The translations under genes and the position numbers were made by a program. Positions 18,476-26,641 of a DNA stretch of 64,000 nucleotides are shown here, piece after piece. The number at the start of each line of letters is the position of its first letter. Within the stretch, counting starts at the first letter, position 1. Source of the stretch: Nonomuraea pusilla (lineage in GTDB: Bacteria; Actinomycetota; Actinomycetes; Streptosporangiales; Streptosporangiaceae); the NCBI RefSeq assembly GCF_900109355.1, contig NZ_FOBF01000003.1, positions 588,065 through 652,064 on the forward strand. The letters run 5' to 3'. Below the pieces are notes generated by a model. It was not told the DNA's origin and ran no database searches. It saw only the letters and a program-made list of their open reading frames with translations.

Positions 18476-19306
18476 TCAGGGCAGGCGGGCCACGGCCCCG
18501 TAGTTGCCGGACGTGGTGGGCTGGTCGGCGCAGGCCGCGCCGCGGCCGTCGGGACGCCACTCGGGCACCCAGACCAGGCCGGGCTCCACCAGGTCCAGTC
18601 CGTCGAGCAGCGCCTCCACCTCGGCCCGGGTGCGGATCGCGTGGCCGGGCAGCGTCATCGCCAGCAGGTCCCTGATGGCGGGCACCAGCTCGGCCGGCAC
18701 GCCGTCGAACGTCGTGTGGATGAGCGAGAGGTAGCTCCCGTCGGGGACCTCCTGGCGCAGCCGCTTGACCACGTAGTGGGCGTACTCGTCGTCGTCCAGG
18801 CTGTGGCTGGAGACCAGCAGGACGGCCATGGGCCTCTCCCAGTCGAGGAACGTCTGGACGACGTGGTCGTCCAGCAGCTCGTCGATCTCCCGCACGTCTC
18901 CCTCGACCACCCGCACCAGGTCCGTCACCGGCTCGATGGTGGCGCGCGCGGCGGCCAGCACCATCGGGTCGCTCTCGACGTACACGACGCGGGCGGCGCA
19001 CCCGTACGCCTCGCGGGCGACGTCGTGCAACTGGCTGCCCGGCGGCAGCCCGCTGGGGACACCACTGCCGATGACCACGAACTGGTCCACACCCGACGCG
19101 GCCAGGTGGCGTACCACGCGGCCCAGATGCTCAAGGACGGCACGCGCCGCGGTGGTGGTGACGGGGGCCGCCATGTCGTACCGCCGCACGGCATCGCGGT
19201 CCGCCGTGAAATGGTTCTTTCCACCCGCGGCCGCATCAAGGACGCGAGTGATTCTCGCTTGGGTCATCTCGAGCTTCGCCAGGTTTCGGATAGCACGCTG
19301 ACGCAT
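18476..19306 (-). CDS. SAM-dependent methyltransferase, DUF574 (Methyltransf_19) family
   Basis: A 276-residue protein. The core is FVVIGSGVPSGLPPGSQLHD, ARVVYVESDPMVLAAARA and a late LSLIHTTFD, ending with WRPDG and YGAVAR, all hallmarks of the actinobacterial DUF574 SAM-binding family. Substrates are unknown. ATG 19306 is preceded by GGAAAGGGG. It lies downstream of a DUF5753-type regulator; such methyltransferases are frequent neighbours of these regulators in actinomycetes. Confidence 0.85.
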   Translation of the reverse strand: MRQRAIRNLAKLEMTQARITRVLDAAAGGKNHFTADRDAVRRYDMAAPVTTTAARAVLEHLGRVVRHLAASGVDQFVVIGSGVPSGLPPGSQLHDVAREAYGCAARVVYVESDPMVLAAARATIEPVTDLVRVVEGDVREIDELLDDHVVQTFLDWERPMAVLLVSSHSLDDDEYAHYVVKRLRQEVPDGSYLSLIHTTFDGVPAELVPAIRDLLAMTLPGHAIRTRAEVEALLDGLDLVEPGLVWVPEWRPDGRGAACADQPTTSGNYGAVARLP

Positions 19307-19423
19307 TTGAGTGTTGCCCCTTTCCCCTCGCCCACTACGTCGGGAAAGAACGATCTTTTGGACCCCACTCGATGACCCAGACCATATGATCCCCCATGGC
19401 CCAGAGAAGACAACACAAATGCC

Positions 19424-19484
19424 CCTGAATTTTCAGGAAATATGCCTTACTGGCATAGCGCCTGATCATTGACATAAATGATCA
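19424..19484. promoter_or_regulatory. Three consecutive perfect inverted repeats in an AT-richer gap
   Basis: CCTGAATTTTCAGG (19424-19437), TATGCC-N5-GGCATA (19441-19457) and TGATCATT-N6-AATGATCA (19463-19484) lie in the 189-bp gap between the double-HTH regulator and the methyltransferase. They could be operators, a terminator after the regulator gene, or both. Confidence 0.6.
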
Positions 19485-19495
19485 AAAAGGCGCGA

Positions 19496-20749
19496 TCAAT
19501 GGCCGATCGTGCGCGAGATCCGTTCCCGGTGCCGAGTCAGCAGCTCCACGGTCTCCTCGCGGGTGGTGGTGGTGACCGACAGCTTCGTGAACGCCTGGTG
19601 GTACGCCTCCACCGCCCCCGGGTCGCTGATCAGCGCGTCGGACTCCACGCCGTGCACGCACGCCACGTCCGGCTCGAACGCCTCCGCGAAGCGCCACAGC
19701 GTGAACGGGCCGGTGCGCGGCAGGTACGCGGGATCGTCGACCGGCACGACGTGCAGCGAGACCGTCGGCCGCTTGGCGTGGCCGATCAGCGCGTCGATCT
19801 GCTCCAACTGGAGGTGCGGCTCGCCGATGCCGCGCAGCAGCACGCTCTCGTCGATCACCGCCCACAGCACGACCCCGTCGCGGCCCAGCGCCTCCTGGCG
19901 GGCCAGCACCAGCGGCAGCGCCTCCTCGACCGACGGCTGGCCGAGCGTCTCCGGGCCCGTCACGGCGAGCGCGGCGCGGGCGTACTCCTCGGTCTGCAGC
20001 AGCGGCGGCACGAACTGCGGGTGGTAGGTGCGGATCAGCGTGGCCCGCTCCTCCAGCGCGTACGAGGCGGCCAGCCAGACCGGCACTCCCTGCGCGTCGT
20101 ACCAGGCGGCCTCGCGCTCTCCCCTGGCCAGGGACAGTACGTACTCGCGGATCGCGGGGGCGCTGACGCCGTACAGGCCGAGCAGCCGCTCGACGACGGC
20201 GGGCGCGGGTGCGAGCCTGCCCTCCTCGACGGCGGGCACGGCCGCGGCGCCCCTGCCGAGCGCCGTCTCGACCTGCTCGGCCGACATCTCGGCGGCCAGG
20301 CGCAGGCCGTGCAGCCGCGCGCCGAGCGCCCTGCGCTGCGGGCCCGACAGCGGGGCGGACGCCTCGGGGATGCCGGCGGCCCGCTCAGGCTGCTCCGGCA
20401 GGCCCTCGGCCCTGCGCGCGAGCTCGACCACGCCGCGCAGCAGGGCGAGCGACCCCTCGGACAGCCCGGAGGCCGACAGCCCGACGGCGGCGGCGCGGAA
20501 CTGGAGGTCCTCGACGCTGCCCGACTCGACGTGGTCGTCGCCGACGAGCCAGCCCACGCTCACCTGGAGGCAGGAGGCCAGCGCGCGCAGCACCTGGAGT
20601 GTGGGGTTGGCCTGCTTGCCCGTGCGCAACTGACTGACGTACGCGCGCGTGATCGGGATGCCCGCCTCCGTCAGGGCGGAGGCGACCTGGGCGCCCGTGT
20701 AACCGCGCTTCGTCAGTGCGAGATCGAGCCGCTCGGCGAAGTTCGCCAC
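19496..20749 (-). CDS. Double-HTH regulator: EspR-like HTH fused to XRE-DUF5753
   Basis: 417 residues with two DNA-binding modules. Residues 1-70 (AERLDLALTKRGYTGAQVAS and RAYVSQLRTGKQANPTLQVL) resemble the N-terminal HTH of EspR-like nucleoid regulators. Residues about 133-195 (RALGARLHGLRLAAEMSAEQ) are the XRE HTH normally found at the start of DUF5753 (Scr1-type) proteins. The rest is DUF5753 (YHPQFVPPLLQTEEYARAAL, SLHVVPVDD). DUF5753 proteins usually have only the second HTH and pair with DUF397 partners; none is adjacent here. Confidence 0.82.
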   Translation of the reverse strand: MANFAERLDLALTKRGYTGAQVASALTEAGIPITRAYVSQLRTGKQANPTLQVLRALASCLQVSVGWLVGDDHVESGSVEDLQFRAAAVGLSASGLSEGSLALLRGVVELARRAEGLPEQPERAAGIPEASAPLSGPQRRALGARLHGLRLAAEMSAEQVETALGRGAAAVPAVEEGRLAPAPAVVERLLGLYGVSAPAIREYVLSLARGEREAAWYDAQGVPVWLAASYALEERATLIRTYHPQFVPPLLQTEEYARAALAVTGPETLGQPSVEEALPLVLARQEALGRDGVVLWAVIDESVLLRGIGEPHLQLEQIDALIGHAKRPTVSLHVVPVDDPAYLPRTGPFTLWRFAEAFEPDVACVHGVESDALISDPGAVEAYHQAFTKLSVTTTTREETVELLTRHRERISRTIGH

Positions 20750-20859
20750 GGCGTACCTCCTACCACCCGTGAACGCCTCCAGCGTAAGGGACTCCGGAGC
20801 CGGTGTCCTCTCCCGACGGGGCCACCTCTGCCGGGCATCGGGGTATCAACGTATGCGAA

Positions 20860-20898
20860 AACTGACAGTTGACATATCCCGGCGTGCCCGCACAGTAT
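20860..20898 (+). promoter_or_regulatory. Candidate promoter with overlapping palindrome
   Basis: TTGACA (20869-20874) is followed by an 18-base spacer and CAGTAT (20893-20898), ahead of the gene at 20971. The palindrome AACTGACAGTT (20860-20870) touches the -35 box and is a plausible operator for the divergent double-HTH regulator. Confidence 0.45.
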
Positions 20899-20970
20899 CA
20901 GAGACGCGTGGAAAGTGAGGCTTAACAGCCGGATGGGTCTCGGGAGTCTCCGGCGAGGAGGTGGCCGCAC

Positions 20971-21705
20971 GTGACCAAGGAATCGCCGAGCGGCTCCTGG
21001 TTCCTGAAGGACCCGGACGTCCCCGGTCAGGAACGGGCGATCGAGCGGATCTGCGCCCGCACGGCGGGGACCCCGGTGCACGTCACCGGGCTGCCCTTCG
21101 GCGGCGCCCAGGTCTGGCTGGACTGCGCCGCTCACCGCTGGCGGCTGCACCACCGGATGGCCCGCGAGCTGCGGCTGGCCGGCTGGCACACGGAGACGGG
21201 CGCCGACCGGCTGCTCGTGCTCGGATGGAGCGCCTCCTTCCTGCGGCACCGCGTCAGGATGCTGAGCGCGGCGCTGAGCGGGCGGCTCGCCGACTTCGAC
21301 AGGACGGCCTTCACCGCGGTCATGATCGCCACCCGGCTGCGCCACGACGGGTTCCCCGCCGCGGAGCTGCCCGGCGAGGTGCGGGCGCGCTGCGCGGCGG
21401 CGCTGCGCTGGCCCGACCGGCTGGCCGACCTGCGCGGTCTCGAACGCACGTCCACGCTGGAACCGCTGCGGCTCAGGCTCGCCCAGGTGGCGGGGCTGGA
21501 GGCCAAGGTGGGGCGGCGCTGCGCCGAACACCTGGCGCTCGCCGCGAAGGTGGCCAGGGCGGTCGCCGGAGGCGCGCCGCCCGGACTCGGACTGGTACCC
21601 CAGCCCCGCGCGCCGGGTCCGCGCGCCGGGCTGACGGAGCGGATGGTGTGCGTCTGCGTGCCCAACCGCCCCTGCGCGACCGCGACCGCCGGGACGTCGC
21701 CATGA
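20971..21705 (+). CDS. Uncharacterised protein with Cys-rich C terminus
   Basis: A 244-residue soluble protein from GTG 20971 with the ribosome site GAGGAGG. It is rich in Arg and Leu and mostly helical in appearance. The C terminus has a cluster ERMVCVCVPNRPCATAT with three cysteines. I recognise no family. It is divergent from the double-HTH regulator and heads a same-strand run leading to the isomerase and monooxygenase genes. Codon use is typical of the genome, so it is a real gene. Confidence 0.65.
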   Translation: MTKESPSGSWFLKDPDVPGQERAIERICARTAGTPVHVTGLPFGGAQVWLDCAAHRWRLHHRMARELRLAGWHTETGADRLLVLGWSASFLRHRVRMLSAALSGRLADFDRTAFTAVMIATRLRHDGFPAAELPGEVRARCAAALRWPDRLADLRGLERTSTLEPLRLRLAQVAGLEAKVGRRCAEHLALAAKVARAVAGGAPPGLGLVPQPRAPGPRAGLTERMVCVCVPNRPCATATAGTSP

Positions 21706-22226
21706 CGTCGCCGCGCCGTCCTCGCGCGACGGCGCCCGCCCGCCCCCTCGCGGGGCGGGCGGCGCCCACGACGCCGGCCCCGGCGCCGTCCCATCCCCCT
21801 GGCACCGTGTGTCACGTGCTCGACCAGGTCGGCACGGTGCCGCCGACCGGCGCGGAAGCGGCTGGCGCGCCGGTCAACCAAGGGGACGGCGCCTGGGGCC
21901 GGTTAGACCACGGAGGAGCGGCCTGGCGGCCCGGTCGGCGCGACGGGCGCCACCGTGCCGGCCGACCGGCCGTCACCGGACGGGCCGATGCCCGTGCGCG
22001 CCTCCGTGCCGGCGGACGGGCGCGGGTGGGTGCGCCTGGATCCGCCGTCGTGCTCGCCGCCACGGCGCTGGTGCGGGTCGCCGTGGCGTCGGGTCACGAA
22101 CCGGTTCACAGGTCGGCTCACGGGTCGGCTCACGGGGCCGCGCCCGGCGGGGTGGGCCCGCCGGCCCGTCGGCGGAGCCACGCCGCCCGCCCCGAGCACG
22201 TCACGTCACGACGAACAGGAGCGACC
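21706..22226 (+). other. 521-bp region with weak coding character
   Basis: An ATG at 21702 (ATGA overlap with the preceding stop) opens a frame continuous with the Pro/Arg-rich gene below, but codon third positions are less GC-biased here (CAT, CCT, TGT, GAA, CAA, TTA occur). A short direct repeat GGTCGGCTCACG lies near 22110. I cannot decide whether this is an N-terminal extension or untranslated DNA. Confidence 0.4.
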
Positions 22227-22508
22227 ATGCTCACCGACGAGCTGCCCACCCCGCGGCCCCACGGCCTGCGCGGCATCCGGCCGCGTCCGAGGCCCGACGC
22301 CCCCGAGCCGCGCGACGGCGACACCGGCCAGGCTCCCGCCGCCCGCGCCGTCCACGGGCTGCGCGCCGTACGCGCCAGGCCGGCGCACGCCGAGCGCCGC
22401 CGCGCGGACCGGCAGGAGCGGCCGCTCCCGACCGACCTCCTAGCCGGGCCCCCGCCCCCCGGGCAGCCCCGCCCCGACACCGGCCAGGCGCCGCGGCGCG
22501 CCTCCTGA
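22227..22508 (+). CDS. Small Pro/Arg-rich protein with internal repeats
   Basis: ATG 22227 follows ACAGGAGCGACC. The 93-residue product starts MLTDELPTPRPHGLRG and has strong GC bias at third positions. It contains two related segments, HGLRGIRPRPRP and HGLRAVRARPAH, and two DTGQAP motifs. No family recognised. It is highly basic and probably unstructured. It lies 35 bp before a tiny reading frame that couples to the isomerase gene. Confidence 0.55.
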   Translation: MLTDELPTPRPHGLRGIRPRPRPDAPEPRDGDTGQAPAARAVHGLRAVRARPAHAERRRADRQERPLPTDLLAGPPPPGQPRPDTGQAPRRAS

Positions 22509-22543
22509 ACCCCGCCACACCCTCCCAGGAGGAGAGACAACAC

Positions 22544-22597
22544 ATGCTCCTTGACGTCCTCGCGCCCGCCGGATCCCCGCCCGGGGGCACGCCGTGA
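22544..22597 (+). CDS. Tiny reading frame (17 residues) coupled to the isomerase gene
   Basis: ATG 22544 has an excellent ribosome site (CCAGGAGGAGAG). It encodes MLLDVLAPAGSPPGGTP and its TGA overlaps the GTG of the next gene (GTGA). It may be a leader for translational coupling, or a genuine peptide. The strong Shine-Dalgarno ahead of so short a frame is unusual. Confidence 0.5.
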   Translation: MLLDVLAPAGSPPGGTP

Positions 22598-23331
22598 GCC
22601 GCGGCAGGGTCGGCGTGACCGTGGCGCCCGCCAACCCCTGGGCGGAGCCCGAGCTGACGCGCCTGCTCGGGTCGCGCGCCGACATCTACGTCACCCGCTT
22701 CCCCGTACGGCCCGGCCTGGACCACCACGAGCGCCTGGAGGGCTACAACGAGGCGCTGCCCGACATGGTGTCGGCCTTCGACGGCCTGCCGCTGAACGCC
22801 ATGGTGATGGCCTGCAGCGAACCCCGGTACCTCCTCGGGCCGGAGGAGGACCAGGAGCAGTGCGCGATGCTCTCCGCGGAGACCGGCGTGCCGTTCGCGT
22901 CGTCCACGCTGGCCGTGCGGGAGGCCGTGGAGCACGCGGGGATCCACGACGTCGTGCTGGTCTCGCCGTACCAGCCGTGGCTGACCGAGCTGGCCGAGCG
23001 GTACTGGAAGAGCGCCGGGCTGGGCGTCACCCAGGTCGTCCAGCTGCGGGCCAGGAACGGCTACCTGCCGTACGCGATCACGCCGGCCGAGGTGGTGGAC
23101 CAGGTCGAGCTGGCCGAGCCGCCGAGGGACGCCGTGCTGCTGCTCACCGGCACCGGCATGCCGACCCTGCCGGTGCTCGAACCCCTCAGCAAGGGCAACG
23201 ACCGGGTGCTGCTGACCTCCAACCTCTGCACCGCCTGGTGGGCGCTCTCGCGGGCCATCGGCAGGCCCGTCACGCTCACCCGGGTGCCGTACCGGCGCTT
23301 CGCCGCCGCGCGAGGAGGGCGCACCGCATGA
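22594..23331 (+). CDS. Maleate isomerase / arylmalonate decarboxylase-like (Asp/Glu racemase superfamily)
   Basis: A 245-residue protein. The two Cys positions used for acid-base chemistry are visible: MVMACSEPRYLLG and LLTSNLCTAWWAL, with VGVTVAPANPWAEPEL at the N terminus. This layout matches maleate cis-trans isomerases and arylmalonate decarboxylases. The downstream neighbour is a flavin monooxygenase joined by an ATGA overlap, so the pair may act on one aromatic or diacid substrate. GTG 22594 overlaps a tiny upstream frame. Confidence 0.72.
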   Translation: MSRGRVGVTVAPANPWAEPELTRLLGSRADIYVTRFPVRPGLDHHERLEGYNEALPDMVSAFDGLPLNAMVMACSEPRYLLGPEEDQEQCAMLSAETGVPFASSTLAVREAVEHAGIHDVVLVSPYQPWLTELAERYWKSAGLGVTQVVQLRARNGYLPYAITPAEVVDQVELAEPPRDAVLLLTGTGMPTLPVLEPLSKGNDRVLLTSNLCTAWWALSRAIGRPVTLTRVPYRRFAAARGGRTA

Positions 23332-24506
23332 ACGGCGTGATCGTGGTCGGAGCGGGACCGGCCGGGCTGACGGCGGCGCTCACGCTCGCCAGGGCCGGGA
23401 TCCGGGTGGTGGTGCTGGAGCGGGAGAGCGGCCCGAGCCGGCAGCCGCGCGCCTGCACCTTCCATCCCGCCACGCTCGACCTGCTGGACGACCTCGGCGT
23501 CGCCGCCGGCCTGGTGGCCGACGGGCGGGTCGTGGACCGGGTGCAGTGGCGCGACAGGTCAGGCATCGTCCCCGCCGAGATGGGCATGCACCGGCTGGAC
23601 GGGCTGACCAGGCACCCGTTCCGCGTCCACGCCGACCAGGCGGCGCTCACACCGCTGCTGCTCGCCGCCCTGCAGGCGCGGCCCGAGGCGGAGGTGCGCT
23701 TCGGCACCCGGGTGGACGGCGTGGCCGAGGGCGGCACCGGGGTCCGCGTCCGCATCGGTCAGGTCTGGGCCAGGGCCAGGTACGTGATCGCGGCCGACGG
23801 CGCCCACAGCACCGTGCGGGGCTCGCTCGGGCTGCCGTTCCCCCGGTCGTCGTACCCGACGCAGGCGCTGCGGGTGTTCACCGACTCGCCGCTCGACCGG
23901 CTGCTGCCCGACCTCGCGCCGCTCACGTACGTACGGGACGTGCAGCAGTCGTGCACGCTGATGGCGCTGCCCGACCACTGGCGGATCATCTTCAGGATCC
24001 CGTGCGACGCGCGCGAGCCGCTGTCCGTGCCGAACCTCTCCCTGCTGCTGCGCAGGGCGCTGCCGGGCACGAGCGGGCCGATCCGCATCACCGGCGCCGA
24101 CAGGTACGGGCTGTCGCGGGGCGTGCTGACGTCGTACCGGTGCGGCCGGGTGCTGTTCGTGGGCGACGCGGCGCACCTGACCTCGACCGTGGGCGGGCTC
24201 AACATGAACGCCGGCATCCACGACGCCGCCGAGGCCGGGCAGGTGCTGGCGGCCGTGCTGGGCGGCTTCGCCCCGCCCGCCGCGCTGGAGGCGTGGGCGT
24301 GGCGGCGGCGCTCGGTGCTGCTGCAGCGGGTGATGCCGCGCGGCGAGACCCGGCTGGCGGGCGTGCGCGAGCGCGACAGCGCCAGGCTGGAGGCCGCCAT
24401 GGCGGGGCTGCGCGCCATCGCGGGCGACCCCGACGCGACGCGCGCCTACCTGGCGCAGGCGTCGCTGCTGGACACCGTCCCCTCGCACGCCGCCGGGCGC
24501 GGCTGA
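23328..24506 (+). CDS. FAD-dependent aromatic monooxygenase (PHBH type)
   Basis: A 392-residue class A flavoprotein monooxygenase. GVIVVGAGPAGLTAALTLAR is the FAD Rossmann motif, YVIAADGAHSTVRGSLG the DG motif and VLFVGDAAHLTSTVGGLNMN the GD motif. It hydroxylates an unknown, probably aromatic, substrate with NAD(P)H and oxygen. ATG 23328 overlaps the isomerase stop by four bases, so the two are co-translated. Confidence 0.85.
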   Translation: MNGVIVVGAGPAGLTAALTLARAGIRVVVLERESGPSRQPRACTFHPATLDLLDDLGVAAGLVADGRVVDRVQWRDRSGIVPAEMGMHRLDGLTRHPFRVHADQAALTPLLLAALQARPEAEVRFGTRVDGVAEGGTGVRVRIGQVWARARYVIAADGAHSTVRGSLGLPFPRSSYPTQALRVFTDSPLDRLLPDLAPLTYVRDVQQSCTLMALPDHWRIIFRIPCDAREPLSVPNLSLLLRRALPGTSGPIRITGADRYGLSRGVLTSYRCGRVLFVGDAAHLTSTVGGLNMNAGIHDAAEAGQVLAAVLGGFAPPAALEAWAWRRRSVLLQRVMPRGETRLAGVRERDSARLEAAMAGLRAIAGDPDATRAYLAQASLLDTVPSHAAGRG

Positions 24507-24522
24507 GAAGGGGGAGCCGACA

Positions 24523-24585
24523 TGACCGAGCCGAGGTCGAGGCCACCGCCGCGGCGGCGCGCCTCCGGTCCCGCGCACGACTGAG
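24523..24585 (+). CDS. Tiny basic reading frame (20 residues)
   Basis: ATG 24523 follows GAAGGGGGAGCCGAC, 16 bp after the monooxygenase stop. It would encode MTEPRSRPPPRRRASGPAHD. No homologue is recognised. It may be chance, but the ribosome site is strong and it is the second such frame in this operon. Confidence 0.3.
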
Positions 24586-24621
24586 CCCGACATGGGCCGA
24601 GGTAAAGAGGTGTGACCCCGG

Positions 24622-26565
24622 ATGTGGCAAGCCCTGTCCGACGAGGCCCGCCGGGCCGTCCGCGAGCTGTGCGCCGCGCACGGATCCCGGCTCTACGACT
24701 ACTGCCGCACCGAGCTGGGCGCGTCAGGCGCCGAGCAGGCGGTCGCGGGGACGCTCCTGACCGCGCACCTGTACGCCGACCGGCTCGGCGACCCGGCGCT
24801 GCGGCGCGCCTGGTTCTACGCGCTGGCCCGCGCGCACCGCGCCGTGGCCGCGGAACCGGCGAGCATCGGCTCCTGGTCGCGCCCCGGACGCGTGTCGGAG
24901 CTGCTGCCCGAGGCGCTGCTCTCGCTGGACCGTCCGCACAGGGAGCTGCTCGACCTGTCCGTACGGCACGGGCTCGCCGACAGCGAGCTGGCCCTGATCT
25001 TCGAGCTGCGCGCGCAGGAGGTGCGGGCCGTCGTCACCCGGGCCGCGCGGGGCCTGGAGGGCTGGTTCGCCGCGGTGATCGCGGCGCGGTCCGGTGACGG
25101 CTGCCCCGAGCTGGCCGCGCGCGTGGACGCCTGGCTGGCGGCGCCGGGACGGCGGGCGCGCGCCAGGATCGGCCGCCACATCCCGTCCTGCGACGCGTGC
25201 AGGACGGCCCCGAGGACGGTGTCGGCGGGCGCGCTGCTGCGCCGCCTGCCGATGGCCGCCCTTCCGGACACGCTCGTGGAACGGCTGGAGTCGGCCGCGC
25301 CCCTGCCCGGCGAGGGGCCGATGTGGCGGGCGGACGGCTTCCCTGCGCAGGCCCGCCTCCTCCCGGAGCCCGCGCCGACGGCCTTCCCCGCCGTCCCCGA
25401 GCCCGCTGTTCCCCCCTTCCCCACCGTCCCCGAGCTCGCTCTTCCCTCCTTCCGCGCCGGCTCGGAGCACGGCGTGCCGCCCTTCCCCGCCGCGTCGGAG
25501 CCCGCCGTGCCGCCCTTCCCCGCCGTGCCTGACCTCGCGGGGGCGGGCGCCGGGAGCGGGGTGCTGAGCGCGCCGGTCGCGGAGGAGCTCCTGGACTCCC
25601 CGGTCGCCGACCCCACGACGGCGACCGGGGAAACCTCCTGGCCGGCGGCGGGCGCGGCCGCCGCCGGCCAGGAACCCTCGGCCCTGCAGAGGGGCAGGGC
25701 GGGGGGCACGGCGCACGGGCGTCATCCCTTCACCCCGCCCAGCCGGACCCGGGGCGTGCGCGGCGGTTCGCACGGTGGGGCCCACGGCGGGGCACCGGGC
25801 GGCGGCGCGTACGGCGACAAGCTCGTCTACGGCGCGGCCGCCAACGGCAAGGCGATCATCAGGTACGGCGGCATCACCTCCGCCGCGGACCGGCGCCCCG
25901 TGCCGGCCGGCGAGCGGGAGGAGCCCTGGCGCGACCGTCCGCCGCAGGACGACGAGGCGGGCCAGCCGGTCAGGGTCGTGGTGCGGGTCGCGCTCATGGC
26001 GGGCGTGGGCCTGCTGGTCGTCGGCCTGGTGTGGTCGCTGGCGAAGGCGCAGGAGCAGCAGCCGGTGACGCGGGCCTCCGCGCAGGCGGGCGCGCTGCCC
26101 GACCGGCCGGACCGCGCCGCCGCGCAGGACGGCCCGGCCGCCCGGGCGGGCGCGCAGCAGGAGGGGACGCTCACCCCCGCGGGCGCGCAGGAGGAGGGGA
26201 CGCTCACCCCGGTGCGCAAACAGGCGGAACTGCCCCGCCCCGAGCCGCCCGCGGCCAGGCTGAGCCCGGCGTCGCTGCGCCTGGGCACGGCGCGGACCGG
26301 GTCGTTCACGCTCTCCTGCGGTGGCGCCTGCGCGATCGTCTCGGCCACCGGGACGGGCGGCGTCACGGTGTCGGGCACGACGTTCCGCGTGAAGGAGGTC
26401 GCCCCGCGTCCGGGCTGCCCGCCGGTGCCGGTGCGGCAGTCGGGGAAGATCGTCGTGCGCTGGAAGGGCACGGCCACGGGTGACGGCAGGCGCACGGCGG
26501 GCACCGCCCGCGCGTCGGGCACGCTGACGCTGCCGGTGTCCTGGACCGCCTTCAGATGCGGCTGA
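24622..26565 (+). CDS. Sigma-factor-like protein fused to zinc motif, membrane anchor and BACON-like domain
   Basis: A 647-residue protein. Residues 1-160 resemble ECF sigma regions 2 and 4 (LYDYCRTELGASGAEQAVAG, LDRPHRELLDLSVRHGLADS). An HxxxCxxC motif (HIPSCDAC, about residue 190) looks like an anti-sigma zinc element. A Pro-rich linker with imperfect VPPFPAVPE repeats follows, then one membrane helix (VALMAGVGLLVVGLVWSLA, about 457-475) and an extracytoplasmic beta domain beginning ARLSPASLRLGTARTGSFTL. Comparable sigma-like membrane proteins occur in Streptosporangiales. It could be a tethered regulator or an inactive sigma derivative. Confidence 0.7.
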   Translation: MWQALSDEARRAVRELCAAHGSRLYDYCRTELGASGAEQAVAGTLLTAHLYADRLGDPALRRAWFYALARAHRAVAAEPASIGSWSRPGRVSELLPEALLSLDRPHRELLDLSVRHGLADSELALIFELRAQEVRAVVTRAARGLEGWFAAVIAARSGDGCPELAARVDAWLAAPGRRARARIGRHIPSCDACRTAPRTVSAGALLRRLPMAALPDTLVERLESAAPLPGEGPMWRADGFPAQARLLPEPAPTAFPAVPEPAVPPFPTVPELALPSFRAGSEHGVPPFPAASEPAVPPFPAVPDLAGAGAGSGVLSAPVAEELLDSPVADPTTATGETSWPAAGAAAAGQEPSALQRGRAGGTAHGRHPFTPPSRTRGVRGGSHGGAHGGAPGGGAYGDKLVYGAAANGKAIIRYGGITSAADRRPVPAGEREEPWRDRPPQDDEAGQPVRVVVRVALMAGVGLLVVGLVWSLAKAQEQQPVTRASAQAGALPDRPDRAAAQDGPAARAGAQQEGTLTPAGAQEEGTLTPVRKQAELPRPEPPAARLSPASLRLGTARTGSFTLSCGGACAIVSATGTGGVTVSGTTFRVKEVAPRPGCPPVPVRQSGKIVVRWKGTATGDGRRTAGTARASGTLTLPVSWTAFRCG

Positions 26566-26606
26566 GGGCCCCGGACGGATGCCCGGAGCCCTCGGCCAGA
26601 ATGCGA

Positions 26607-26635
26607 CCCGCCGCGCCGGACACCGGCGCGGCGGG
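26607..26635. terminator. Bidirectional terminator hairpin
   Basis: A perfect 13-bp GC stem with loop ACA lies between the convergent sigma-like and Xaa-Pro peptidase genes. Confidence 0.7.
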
Positions 26636-26641
26636 AGCCGG

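Noticed and set aside
21702..22508. One continuous 268-residue Pro/Arg-rich protein
   Set aside because: Codon bias is weak before 22227 and a good ribosome site precedes ATG 22227, so only the latter part is called. The longer form is not excluded.
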